This document shows, one piece after another, positions 54,098-63,244 of a stretch of 64,000 nt of DNA. How positions within the stretch are numbered: position 1 is the first letter of the stretch; each line of letters begins with the position of its first letter. The notes under the pieces were generated by a model that saw only the letters and a program-made list of their open reading frames with translations, ran no database searches and was not told where the DNA came from. A program made the position numbers and the translations under genes. The stretch comes from Clostridiales bacterium. Lineage in GTDB: Bacteria; Bacillota; Clostridia; Saccharofermentanales; Saccharofermentanaceae. Where the stretch lies: the NCBI GenBank assembly GCA_017529925.1, contig JAFXMZ010000004.1, positions 1-64,000 of the forward strand. Reading direction: 5' to 3'.

Positions 54098-55012
54098 ATG
54101 GACTATATTCTTGAAACAAATGCTCTCTGCAAGTCATACGGAAAGGCCCAGATACTGAAGGATGTTGCCGTTCATATACCAAAGGGATCCATATACGGCC
54201 TTATCGGTAAGAACGGAGCCGGAAAGACAACTCTCATGAGAGTACTTACGGGTCTTCAGAGACCTTCTTCAGGTACATATGCGATCTCCGGTGTATCCGA
54301 CACTGATGCGGATATATCCAAGGTAAGGCGCCGCATCGGATCCCTGGTCGAATCCCCTGCACTTTATAAGGATATGTCTGCATATGAGAATATGAAGATC
54401 CAGTCGCTCAACCTGGGGCTTCCTTCATACGATCATATAGATGAGCTGCTCAAGATAACGGGACTTGCCGATACGGGAAGAAAACCTGCAGGCAAGTTCT
54501 CTCTCGGAATGAGAGGAAGACTCGGCATCGCTCTTGCCATGTGCGGAGATCCCGACATACTTATCCTCGATGAACCAGTTAACGGACTCGATCCCCAGGG
54601 AATGATCGAGATAAGGGAGATGATCCTCGAACTGAACAAGAAGAAAGGCACCACGATCCTTATCTCCTCCCACCTTCTCGACGAGCTTTCAAGGGTCGCG
54701 ACACATTACGGTTTTATCGACAGGGGAAGGATAATCCGCGAGATCTCAAAAGAAGATCTCGAGAAGAGCCTCAACAAGACAACAACACTGAAAGTGACAG
54801 ACGTACCGGGAACACTTAAAGTCCTCGACCGGGAATCGGTAAAGTATGAAGTCATATCAGACGACGGGATAATGCTCTTCGACTGTATGATGAACCCGTC
54901 CGAGATCATCTCTTCGCTGTCAGCTGAAGGGATAACGGTAACAGGATTTAACCAGAATGAGGAATCTCTTGAGAGCTACTTCATGAACCTTTTGTCGGAA
55001 GGAGATAATTGA
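54098..55012 (+). CDS. ABC transporter ATPase (bacitracin/lantibiotic export type)
   Basis: 304 residues from the ATG at 54098, which has GGAGG 8 nt upstream; an upstream frame to 54065 has no site. Walker A is GLIGKNGAGKTT, the signature is FSLGMRGRLGIA, and Walker B DILILDEPVNGLDPQG with ISSHLL. The C-terminal domain of about 90 residues is typical of BcrA/LanF-type ATPases. Paired with two downstream permeases (254 and 326 residues), it likely exports or expels membrane-active peptides. Confidence 0.92.
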   Translation: MDYILETNALCKSYGKAQILKDVAVHIPKGSIYGLIGKNGAGKTTLMRVLTGLQRPSSGTYAISGVSDTDADISKVRRRIGSLVESPALYKDMSAYENMKIQSLNLGLPSYDHIDELLKITGLADTGRKPAGKFSLGMRGRLGIALAMCGDPDILILDEPVNGLDPQGMIEIREMILELNKKKGTTILISSHLLDELSRVATHYGFIDRGRIIREISKEDLEKSLNKTTTLKVTDVPGTLKVLDRESVKYEVISDDGIMLFDCMMNPSEIISSLSAEGITVTGFNQNEESLESYFMNLLSEGDN

Positions 55013-55773
55013 TCTTTATGAAAGACCAGCTTAAGTCGGATCTGGTAAGAGCCGGAGGGAAGAAAAGGATCATCATCTTTTCTGTCCTGATGTGTGTCAT
55101 CTCGGTTCTGGTCACATCATCGGCCTTGAAAGAGAGCCTTGATGCTTTATCAAATAAGCCTTCATGGATATATCTGACCGGCAATACGTTTACAGTGCTC
55201 CCTTTCTTCTGCGCATGCATCTCGCTTCTTCTCGTAATGCCCGAGAGGATCGGCGGATTATGGCGCAACAAGATAGCGGTCGGCGTGAGGAGAAGGGATA
55301 TCTTCCTGTCAAAGATCATCTTCTCCTGTTCGGTAACTCTTATATTCATTATCCTTCACTTCATCATCATATTCCTGACCGGTCTGGTCAGGAGTGCGGA
55401 TCTGATGCCCTTCGGCAAGGCGTTCTTTATCTTCATCAACATGATCCTTCAGGGAGTAACATTCTCCGTAGTCTTTACGGCAACATCATTCTATTTCTCA
55501 TCAGACAGGATCTGCATCATATTCCCTCTTATCATCTCCTATGTCCTTCCGTTATTTCCTTCTTCGATGAAATGGCTCATTGAATCGGGAAAGATCAGGA
55601 GCAGCATCCTGACAGATATCGTAAAGTTCATGAAGAAGATATGTATCTATGACTATACAGCTGAAACGGGATATGCTTCATCGCTCATAAAGACAGTTCC
55701 CGTATGCATCGTCATATGCGCCGTTTTGCTGATATCGGGGACGGTATCTTTCGAAAGAAAGGAGATCAACTGA
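55009..55773 (+). CDS. ABC transporter permease, first of two (LanE/G-like)
   Basis: 254 residues if started at TTG 55009, or 251 from the ATG at 55018; AGGAG is 4 and 13 nt away respectively, so the start is uncertain. It has six hydrophobic segments (MCVISVLVTSSAL, TFTVLPFFCACISLLLVMP, VTLIFIILHFIIIFLTGLV and others). The size and order match lantibiotic-immunity permeases. Its start overlaps the ATPase stop, indicating coupling. Confidence 0.82.
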   Translation: MIFMKDQLKSDLVRAGGKKRIIIFSVLMCVISVLVTSSALKESLDALSNKPSWIYLTGNTFTVLPFFCACISLLLVMPERIGGLWRNKIAVGVRRRDIFLSKIIFSCSVTLIFIILHFIIIFLTGLVRSADLMPFGKAFFIFINMILQGVTFSVVFTATSFYFSSDRICIIFPLIISYVLPLFPSSMKWLIESGKIRSSILTDIVKFMKKICIYDYTAETGYASSLIKTVPVCIVICAVLLISGTVSFERKEIN

Positions 55774-55774
55774 T

Positions 55775-56755
55775 ATGCTCAAGCTCTTAAGAGCCGGTAT
55801 ATACCGCATGTTTAAGGAAAGGTTCTTCTGGATCCTTATCGCAATAACCGTATCGTTCTCGTTCCTGACAATGTTCCTGATCCTGGACGGTCAGAACTTT
55901 AACGTCAGTTCATTTGACGGGGATCTTGCTTCGGCCTATGAACAGAATTTCCTTTTCGATGATCCCGTACCTCACAACATCAGGGCAACAGGAACGATCA
56001 TGACGACGGGTACAGCCTTTGTCATATTCATCTCGGCCGTCTTCACCGTCTCCCATAACGGATCCCTGTTCAAGGAAGGGACCGTCAGGAATATGGTCGG
56101 AGTCGGGCATTCAAGGATATCCGTTTATCTCTCGTCACTCATCATCTCTTCTGTCGCAGCAGTCATATTCTTTGTTATTTCATTGATATCCCTCTATGTC
56201 TTTTCGCTTTTGCAGGGTGTCCGCCTGATCATCTATCCAAGATATGTCATCCCCATGCTACTGTCTTTGCTCATGACGGTCATAGCGATGACTTCGGTCT
56301 TTACATTCCTGGCATTTACGGTCAAAAAAGAGATGATAGCCATGGTCATAAGCCTCGTTATCATCCCCGTTATGATGTCTTATCCTTCGATGCTCATGAA
56401 CGGCATAGCCGGCCATGTACTGACCAGCTATGATATGACGGATTCCCCTGTCGGAGATAATGAGATCGTCTCCTTATTTGACGATGAGGAATACAGATCG
56501 ATCCTCTCGAAGAACGGCATGGAACTCAAGACTTCCGTTCCTCCCGAAGCGCCCGATCCTGTCGAAAAGGGAACGATCCTTCTCATCAAGACATCTCCGG
56601 TCGGATATGTGATGGAATATGAGGCTTTCACTATGAATCCCTATGTATTTGTCGAAGGCGGAAGTGCATCGAGATATGCAGTCGTTTCTTTCATCTGGGT
56701 TACGGTCATTTCATTTGCGGGTGGTATTATCATCTCAAGAAAAGATATAATATAG
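55775..56755 (+). CDS. ABC transporter permease, second of two
   Basis: 326 residues with about six transmembrane helices. The first (about 15-37) is followed by a large extracytoplasmic loop (40-85) containing DGQNFNVSSFDGDLASAYEQ; another soluble stretch of about 75 residues (215-285) precedes the last helix. The N-terminus MLKLLRAGIYRMFKERFFW is the usual ABC-2 opening. AGGAG lies before the ATG, one base after the previous stop. Confidence 0.82.
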   Translation: MLKLLRAGIYRMFKERFFWILIAITVSFSFLTMFLILDGQNFNVSSFDGDLASAYEQNFLFDDPVPHNIRATGTIMTTGTAFVIFISAVFTVSHNGSLFKEGTVRNMVGVGHSRISVYLSSLIISSVAAVIFFVISLISLYVFSLLQGVRLIIYPRYVIPMLLSLLMTVIAMTSVFTFLAFTVKKEMIAMVISLVIIPVMMSYPSMLMNGIAGHVLTSYDMTDSPVGDNEIVSLFDDEEYRSILSKNGMELKTSVPPEAPDPVEKGTILLIKTSPVGYVMEYEAFTMNPYVFVEGGSASRYAVVSFIWVTVISFAGGIIISRKDII

Positions 56756-56757
56756 GC

Positions 56758-57663
56758 ATGTTCTGGATCATTGCCTCGGCCGTCCTGGCGGTCATCGTCA
56801 TCATTCTTGCTGTTAAGATCTTTCTCCTGAGGAAAGGTTATGACGAGCTGACTTCGGATATAAAGGATCAGGCTAAGGGCGATACATCCATCCCGGTCGT
56901 TCTTACTACGACAGACAAGCACGCGAGACGTGCTGCCGTTATCCTGAATGATGAATTCCGCACTCTCCGCGAGGAGAAGGTCAGATATGAGAACGGGAAT
57001 AAAAGGATCAGCTCCGCCATCGCAGGCATATCACACGACCTGCGGACTCCCCTGACAGCTATCAATTCCTATCTCGACATAATGGACGAGGAACAGGACG
57101 AGAAAGTAAGGAAAGAATACCTTTCCAGGATAAAGAACCGTACAAGGCAGCTTTCATCCCTCACGCAGGAACTCTTTGATTATTCACTCGTCTGCGATAA
57201 GGAAGAATATATCATAACCAACGGTGAGCCCGAAGATATAGATCTTAAGAAGATCCTTGAAGAATCGGTCCTCTCCTTCTATGAGATACTGAAGTCAAAA
57301 GGCATCGAACCCGGGATCGAGATCCCCGACGGCGAAGTCATGGTAAGATGCCACGAGAAGCATGCCGTAAGGATATTTGAGAATGTTATCAGCAATGCGG
57401 TCAAGTATGCAAAGGATGATCTTCATATAAAGCTCGAAAAGGACGGGACAGCAACATTCAGCAATACTGCTCCGGAGATGACGGCTGTCAGGGCCGGGAA
57501 GCTTTTCGACAGGTATTATACGGTCGAGGAAGGATCTTCATCTACAGGACTCGGGCTTTCCATCGCACGCGAGCTCATGGCGATAAACGGCGGAGAGGCT
57601 CTGGCAGAATATAAAAACGGAGAGCTTATCATCACTCTCCGTTTCAATAGTCTTGATTCCTGA
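56758..57663 (+). CDS. Sensor histidine kinase
   Basis: 301 residues. A single N-terminal helix (WIIASAVLAVIVIILAVKIF) with almost no extracytoplasmic part indicates an intramembrane-sensing kinase. The H-box is GISHDLRTPLTAINSYLDIM (His near 93), the N-box VISNAVKYAKDD and the G-box SSSTGLGLSIARELM. It pairs with the regulator at 53375 and, as in BceS-type systems, may take its signal from the adjacent ABC transporter. TATAAT lies 6 bp before the ATG and the ribosome-binding site is weak (AGG). Confidence 0.92.
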   Translation: MFWIIASAVLAVIVIILAVKIFLLRKGYDELTSDIKDQAKGDTSIPVVLTTTDKHARRAAVILNDEFRTLREEKVRYENGNKRISSAIAGISHDLRTPLTAINSYLDIMDEEQDEKVRKEYLSRIKNRTRQLSSLTQELFDYSLVCDKEEYIITNGEPEDIDLKKILEESVLSFYEILKSKGIEPGIEIPDGEVMVRCHEKHAVRIFENVISNAVKYAKDDLHIKLEKDGTATFSNTAPEMTAVRAGKLFDRYYTVEEGSSSTGLGLSIARELMAINGGEALAEYKNGELIITLRFNSLDS

Positions 57664-57674
57664 TCCTCAGATCA

Positions 57675-58835
57675 TCAGACATTAACTATCTTCTCGTTCT
57701 CGAACATCTTTCCGATGATGAGTGCGCATATTACCGCGAATGCGACATTAACGAGACATGTCACCAGAACAAATTCCGAAGGACAGTCGAGCTCGACGAT
57801 CTTCTTCATGGCATTGATGCCGTTCCATCCGGGGATGGCTGCATTTACGAGTCCGAGCTTCTCAACGGCCTTATTGACCGAATCCTGCATCGTGAGCATG
57901 CCTGCGAGCATCAGAACCATCATGACGATGGGAGAGAGCGTCGTTGCCTGCTTGACAGACTTGGAAACGGCGGAGATGAGAAGGAGGAATCCCGCGAAAG
58001 CAAATACGGATGTTACCGTCACGAAGAACAGCTGTATATATGTTCCTGCGGAATATGAGAATGTCGATCCTTCAGCTCCGAAGATGGAGGCCATCCTAGG
58101 CAGCGACGTTACAAGTCCGATGAAGGCCGATATTCCTCCGATCGTGACCGCAACGAAAAGGAAGAGCGATTTACCGAATGCTATATGGCTCCTCTTTACG
58201 GGAGATATGAGCATCGTGTTGAGGAATCCCCTCTCCTTGTCACCCGCGATACATTCAGCAGCAAGGTTCATCATTACGGAGAAGATACCTACCATGAGCA
58301 TTACCGGAAGGAGTGTTCCGAGGAATCTTCTCATCATGAAATTCTCGTCGCCGAGGTCATACTTCGTGTTTGTATCGGCATTGATCGTAAATGCGACAGG
58401 CTGGAATCCCGAGAGGACCTCCCTTACCGTGGAACTTGCATTGAGCGAATCAGTGCTGGATGAGTTATACCACATCTCGACATCGGAAAAAGAGCCTTCA
58501 TCTGCATTGGGAACGATCTTAAAATCCTCGGGGAAAACGAGGAGGATATCCTTCGTCTTTGCCGTAATGTCCTTCCTTATTGAGTCAACTTCGGAAGCAC
58601 TTGTCTCCTGAAAACCCATTGCCTTGAATACGCTCTCCATTTCAGCGGGAGCGTTGACATAGTAACCGTCAAACTGTGTGTCCTCATCGGTCATAGCACC
58701 ATCGGTCATAGCAGCCATGAGCATCGCATAACCGAATACGATGATGAAAGGTACGAGGACGATCTGGGCAAGTATTACCTTATCCGAGAAAGCCGATCTT
58801 ATCTCTTTTTTACATATAGTGAGTATATCTCTCAT
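57675..58835 (-). CDS. ABC-2 permease (NatB-like)
   Basis: 386 residues. One N-terminal helix (ILAQIVLVPFIIVFGYAML) is followed by a large extracytoplasmic domain (about 45-175) and five more helices in the C-terminal half. The cytoplasmic helix ECIAGDKERGFLNTMLISPV before helix 3 is diagnostic of NatB/ABC-2 permeases. The gene follows its ATPase by 2 bp and converges with the histidine kinase gene (11 bp gap). Confidence 0.9.
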   Translation of the reverse strand: MRDILTICKKEIRSAFSDKVILAQIVLVPFIIVFGYAMLMAAMTDGAMTDEDTQFDGYYVNAPAEMESVFKAMGFQETSASEVDSIRKDITAKTKDILLVFPEDFKIVPNADEGSFSDVEMWYNSSSTDSLNASSTVREVLSGFQPVAFTINADTNTKYDLGDENFMMRRFLGTLLPVMLMVGIFSVMMNLAAECIAGDKERGFLNTMLISPVKRSHIAFGKSLFLFVAVTIGGISAFIGLVTSLPRMASIFGAEGSTFSYSAGTYIQLFFVTVTSVFAFAGFLLLISAVSKSVKQATTLSPIVMMVLMLAGMLTMQDSVNKAVEKLGLVNAAIPGWNGINAMKKIVELDCPSEFVLVTCLVNVAFAVICALIIGKMFENEKIVNV

Positions 58836-58837
58836 GA

Positions 58838-59611
58838 TCAGCCCTCCTTTTCCATATTGGCGGTATAGATCTCGTAGAATGAATCTTCTAGGGATCTTCC
58901 GTTCATAAGATTTTCGAGGGTGTCATTTGCAACTATCTTGCCGTCCATTATGAAAGCAGCCCTGTCGCATACCTTTTCGACCAGATCGAAAAGATGCGTT
59001 GAGATTATAAGACACTTGCCTTCATTCTTCATATTGATTATGAAGTCACGTACTTCTCTGGCGGCGATGATATCGAGTCCGTTCGTAGGCTCATAGAAGA
59101 TGATGAAGTTCGGATCGTGGATAACGGAGATTATGAGAGAGACCTTCTGTCTCATACCCTGTGAGAGCTTCTTGATCTTCGTATCTGCAAAGGAATTGAC
59201 CGCAAATCTGTCAAAGAGCTCCTTCTTCCTCTGTTCTGCCTGTTCCTTCGTCAGATGATAAAGGCCTGCGAAGAAATCGAACATCTCGTTCGCTGTAGAC
59301 TTCTCGTCGAGCTTAAGGTCAGTCGTAAGGAATGCGAATTCCGATCTGATGCTCTCGGGATGATCCTTGATGCTCCTGTCATCGTAGAAGACATCTCCGC
59401 TGTCGGGCTTGATCAATGTCGACAGCATTCTCATTGTTGTTGTCTTACCTGCGCCGTTAGGTCCTAGGATTCCGAATACTTCTCCTGACTTTGCTTCAAA
59501 GCTGATACCGCCTACGGCGACTTTACGCTTGTCCTTGGTATCAAGTGCCTTCCTCTGTTTCTCTGACAGGGGGAAACTCTTGACCAGGTTCTCTGCTCTT
59601 AAGATATGCAT
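58838..59611 (-). CDS. ABC transporter ATPase (NatA-like)
   Basis: 257 residues. Walker A GILGPNGAGKTTTMR, signature LSQGMRQKVSL, Walker B FIIFYEPTNGLD and ISTHLFDLVEKV. Walker B has Tyr where Asp normally sits before the catalytic Glu (YEP rather than DEP), a notable substitution in NatA-like proteins. GGGAGGG precedes the ATG. With the downstream permease it forms a NatAB-type exporter. A 15 bp palindrome lies 20 bp before the start. Confidence 0.9.
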   Translation of the reverse strand: MHILRAENLVKSFPLSEKQRKALDTKDKRKVAVGGISFEAKSGEVFGILGPNGAGKTTTMRMLSTLIKPDSGDVFYDDRSIKDHPESIRSEFAFLTTDLKLDEKSTANEMFDFFAGLYHLTKEQAEQRKKELFDRFAVNSFADTKIKKLSQGMRQKVSLIISVIHDPNFIIFYEPTNGLDIIAAREVRDFIINMKNEGKCLIISTHLFDLVEKVCDRAAFIMDGKIVANDTLENLMNGRSLEDSFYEIYTANMEKEG

Positions 59612-59630
59612 ATATCCCTCCCATGGATCT

Positions 59631-59645
59631 TAGTCATTGTGACTA
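59631..59645. promoter_or_regulatory. Palindrome before natA-like gene, possible operator
   Basis: TAGTCATTGTGACTA is a perfect 6-3-6 inverted repeat next to a TATA-rich stretch, 20 bp before the start at 59611. No dedicated regulator gene is adjacent. Confidence 0.45.
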
Positions 59646-59719
59646 TATACCAACAGGAGGGATAAATAAAACAAATATGACTTATCTTAAACAATTCTTT
59701 AAGACTGCCGGAAACAGCA

Positions 59720-61360
59720 TCAGAGCCTTCTGCTGTTCTCGTAATCTACGAGGTATTCTTCTCCGTAGAGCTTGCGCAGCTTCGGCTTCTCGATCTTACC
59801 TGTAGCATTACGCAAAACGGGAGCAAAGATGATCTTCCTCGGTCTCTTGTATCTCGGGAGCTGGTGGCAGAATTCGTTTACCTCATCCTCGGTAAGGGTC
59901 ATTCCCTCCTTGACCTCGATGATGGCACCCGCAATCTCTCCGAGTCTCTTGTCGGGAAGTCCTATTACGGCTACATCCTTGACAGCATCATTCTTCATGA
60001 TGAAGTCTTCGATCTCAACGGGATAGAGATTCTCACCGCCGCAGACGATAACATCCTTCTTACGGTCAACGAGATAGATGAATCCGTCCTCGTCCTGTCT
60101 TCCGACATCACCTGTCAGGAGCCATCCGTCCTTGAGGACTTCGGCAGTAGCTTCCGGGTTATTGTAGTAGCAGACCATTACGCCGTCGCCCTTAACACAG
60201 AGCTCGCCGCACTCACCCTGCTTGACCTCATTGCCGTTCTCATCGATTATCTTGCACTGCCAGCCGTAACCGGGGATACCGATCGCACCGACCTTCTTGA
60301 CATTCTCGACTCCGAGGTGAACGCATCCGGGACCGATGGACTCGGAAAGACCGTAGTTCGTATCATACTGATGGTTAGGGAAATACTTGAGCCATCTCTT
60401 GATCAGGGATCTCGGAACGGGCTGTGCGCCGATATGCATAAGCCTCCACTGTGAAAGCTCATAATCATCAAGACTTACGTCTCCCCTGTCGAGAGCATCG
60501 AGGATATCCTGTGCCCACGGTACGAGGAGCCATACGATCGTACAGTGCTCATCCGATACCGCCTTCAGGATATATTCAGGCTTAGTTCCGCGCAGCAGTA
60601 CCGCCCTGGATCCTGCAACAAGACTTCCCATCCAGTGCATCTTGGCACCCGTATGATAAAGGGGCGGAATGCAGAGGAAATTGTCATTCCTGTTCGTGGA
60701 GTGATGCTTCTGCTCAACTGTGGCAGCATGCATGAGGCTCCTGTGCTTATGAAGGATTGCCTTGGGGAATCCTGTCGTACCGGACGAAAAATAGATCGCA
60801 CCGTAATCATCATCAGATATCTCGATATTCGGGTTGCTGCTGGGATAATCAGCCGTCATTACCCTGTAATCCTCAGCGAAAGTGGGACACATCTCGCCTA
60901 CGAAGATAAGAGCCGTATTCTTATGGAGCTCACCCTCCACATTCTCGATCCTTCCGATGAACTCCGGACCGAACAGGAGGATATCGAGCTCGGCGAGCTT
61001 GGAGCAGTAAAGGATCTCTTCGGATGTATATCTGAAATTGAGGGGAACCGCAATGGCGCCTGTCTTCAGGATACCGAAGTAGATGGGAAGCCACTCAAGA
61101 CAGTTCATCATGAGGATGCCTATCTTGTTTCCCTTCTTTATGCCTCTCGAAAGGAGCATATGGGCCAGACGGTTCGACTTCTCATTGAATACACTCCATG
61201 TGATCTCACGTCTGTATGCCTGCGTATCCGTCGGCTGGATCAGTTCATATTCCTTCCATGTGACCCTTCCGACTTCCTGCTGCTCGGGATTAAGCTCCAC
61301 GAGTGCAACTTCATTTCCATACAACTCGGCATTTCTCTCAAGATACTCTGTAACAGGCAT
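59720..61360 (-). CDS. Acyl-CoA synthetase (AMP-forming, adenylate-forming superfamily)
   Basis: 546 residues. The AMP-binding loop is IYFSSGTTGFPKAILHKH; A5 YGLSESIGPG, A7 GWLLTGDVGR, A8 DRKKDVIVCGGENLYPVEIE and the catalytic A10 Lys in RNATGKIEKPKLR are intact. This is an acid-CoA ligase, best matching medium/long-chain fatty acid or aryl acid types; substrate undetermined. It follows a flavoreductase fusion and an FAD oxidoreductase gene on the same strand with a 123 bp gap. TTTGGAG lies before the ATG. An imperfect stem (59713-59737) overlaps the stop. Confidence 0.92.
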   Translation of the reverse strand: MPVTEYLERNAELYGNEVALVELNPEQQEVGRVTWKEYELIQPTDTQAYRREITWSVFNEKSNRLAHMLLSRGIKKGNKIGILMMNCLEWLPIYFGILKTGAIAVPLNFRYTSEEILYCSKLAELDILLFGPEFIGRIENVEGELHKNTALIFVGEMCPTFAEDYRVMTADYPSSNPNIEISDDDYGAIYFSSGTTGFPKAILHKHRSLMHAATVEQKHHSTNRNDNFLCIPPLYHTGAKMHWMGSLVAGSRAVLLRGTKPEYILKAVSDEHCTIVWLLVPWAQDILDALDRGDVSLDDYELSQWRLMHIGAQPVPRSLIKRWLKYFPNHQYDTNYGLSESIGPGCVHLGVENVKKVGAIGIPGYGWQCKIIDENGNEVKQGECGELCVKGDGVMVCYYNNPEATAEVLKDGWLLTGDVGRQDEDGFIYLVDRKKDVIVCGGENLYPVEIEDFIMKNDAVKDVAVIGLPDKRLGEIAGAIIEVKEGMTLTEDEVNEFCHQLPRYKRPRKIIFAPVLRNATGKIEKPKLRKLYGEEYLVDYENSRRL

Positions 61361-61423
61361 AATCTACTCCAAATATACTGTCTCTTTCATTACGCGCGCA
61401 TTAAAACGCACCTATAAAAGTAT

Positions 61424-61471
61424 AACAGGGAAAAAATAAAAATCCATATTGATTTAAACTTCTTCCCTGTT
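61424..61471. repeat. Inverted repeat between two redox/CoA genes
   Basis: AACAGGGAA (61424-61432) and TTCCCTGTT (61463-61471) form a perfect 9 bp stem around a 30-nt AT-rich loop, 12 bp after the stop of the flavoreductase gene. It could be a weak terminator or an operator. Confidence 0.35.
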
Positions 61472-61483
61472 ACGGCTCTTACA

Positions 61484-63244
61484 TCAATCGTCGGAAGCGG
61501 CGGCTCTTCCTATCTCGGCTCCTGCCCCCGACAGTCCGATAAGATCGGATACGATCGGCGACAGCAGTACCGCCAGTAAATAGCTCACGATGAGCGTCGG
61601 CAAAAGAAGCGTTGCCCAGCTGCCGAGCCACATAGTGATAAACGGCGGAAGGTCAGCTCCGGCGGGCGCCTTCGCTCTTCCCATGAGCACTCCGAAAAGG
61701 CTCACCACGATGCTGATTATCAGCGTATTGCCGACAGACAGGGGGATCGCATTGAGAAGATCGAACTTCGTTCCCGGAGGATTCGCACCGAACTTCGCCG
61801 CAAGTCCTCTTCCCATCTTTCCGAGCGGAACAAACCTGTAGACGATAAGTCCTACGAGCACAGACATCAGTATATTCGAGATATAAAGCATGGGGACCGG
61901 CGTACCCTTCGCTGCCTGCGGCTGTGTCTTGAGAACGAGGAACGATGCGAGCGCTCCCATGGCGATCGAGATAATGATAGTCATGACAAGTCCCATCATC
62001 TTCTCTTTCTTCGCCATATCCTTGACAGTCCTCTGGACCTTGGGCTCTATGCAGTCGATCAGTATCTTAAGGTCTGACTTCGGGAATGATGAGCAGGGAT
62101 GGATATAACCGCTCTCCTTGTCATAGAGCCTTCTTCTCTCGACTCTCTCCGGAGTATAGACCTCACCTGATGCAAGCTTCGACCTGCAGAATCCGCACTC
62201 GCCGCTCCTGCACTTTGAAGGAGCCTTGATCCCGGCTCTTTCCAATGCCACGAGTACGGTCTCATTTGCTTTCGCCGGGATCTCCCTGGTCGTACCGTCA
62301 GAGGATACTACAGTGATATTGAACGTCTTGTCACCGAACTGCTCAGTAAACTCCGAATCACGCTTAGTCAGCCTGTATTCGCCATAAGCGTCGAGCCTTA
62401 GGAACTTCTTCCTTATTCCCAGTTTCGATGCCTCGCCTTCGATATAGTCATACATTCCCTGCGATCCGCAGACAAATACCGAATAGCCGTCAGATGCCGA
62501 CTTTGAAGCTATGAGATCGGACGTGATGAATCCCTTCTCGTAGCCTTCCTTCTCTTCGTCCGAGAGTACGTGTACGACCTTAACCTTGTCCGTCTTCTTT
62601 GCTATTTCCTCAAGCTCGTCCTTAAAGAGGATCTCATCCTCTGTCCTGCTTCCGTAGAGGAGTGTCAGTTCGAAGTCCTCAGTTCCGTCTGCTATGGCAC
62701 GCGCAAATGACATGAAGGGCGCTATGCCCGAACCGCCGGCGATGCCGGTGACGCTCTTTCCGTCGCGGAGAGGCTCATATTCAAAGAATCCCGAAGGTGC
62801 TGATATATCGAGTATCGTGCCGACTTCGAAATGAGTATTGATATACTCCGAAGCAAATCCGTTCTTCATGGATTTTACGAGGATCTGATATTCGTCCTTC
62901 AACGCCTGAGAGGGAGAACTGCAGAGGGAATATGGCCTCGTAAGGACCGAATCCCCTATCTTCAGATGAAGGCTTATATACTGTCCTGCCCTGAAGTAGG
63001 CAAGATGCTCCGTTCCCGCATCCTTATCGGGAACGAGTGTGTAGCACTTTGCTCCGGGCAGTTCGTCGATCTTCGAAACGATAACGTGCTGGACTGAAGG
63101 ATGGAGCTTTGCTGCCACCACATTGGCGTTATATTCATAACGCGGCATCGTCGAAGGAGCCTTCTCTATAGCCTCTCTCCTTCTCTTGATGATAGGATCG
63201 AGGGAATCTTTTTGTACATTTCCGAGATAATCGCCTGTTGCCAT
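61484..63244 (-). CDS. Ferredoxin-reductase/[2Fe-2S] ferredoxin/membrane fusion
   Basis: 586 residues. Residues 50-290 are a flavin reductase of the FNR type (TRPYSLCSSPSQALK binding FAD; GIAGGSGIAPFMSFAR binding NAD(P)H). Residues 310-400 are a plant-type ferredoxin domain with CRSGECGFCRSKL and a later Cys in YIHPCSSFP. The C-terminal 180 residues contain four to five transmembrane helices. Electrons would pass from NAD(P)H to a membrane acceptor or partner. It starts at a TAATG overlap with the upstream FAD oxidoreductase gene, so the two are co-translated and probably work together. Confidence 0.85.
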   Translation of the reverse strand: MATGDYLGNVQKDSLDPIIKRRREAIEKAPSTMPRYEYNANVVAAKLHPSVQHVIVSKIDELPGAKCYTLVPDKDAGTEHLAYFRAGQYISLHLKIGDSVLTRPYSLCSSPSQALKDEYQILVKSMKNGFASEYINTHFEVGTILDISAPSGFFEYEPLRDGKSVTGIAGGSGIAPFMSFARAIADGTEDFELTLLYGSRTEDEILFKDELEEIAKKTDKVKVVHVLSDEEKEGYEKGFITSDLIASKSASDGYSVFVCGSQGMYDYIEGEASKLGIRKKFLRLDAYGEYRLTKRDSEFTEQFGDKTFNITVVSSDGTTREIPAKANETVLVALERAGIKAPSKCRSGECGFCRSKLASGEVYTPERVERRRLYDKESGYIHPCSSFPKSDLKILIDCIEPKVQRTVKDMAKKEKMMGLVMTIIISIAMGALASFLVLKTQPQAAKGTPVPMLYISNILMSVLVGLIVYRFVPLGKMGRGLAAKFGANPPGTKFDLLNAIPLSVGNTLIISIVVSLFGVLMGRAKAPAGADLPPFITMWLGSWATLLLPTLIVSYLLAVLLSPIVSDLIGLSGAGAEIGRAAASDD

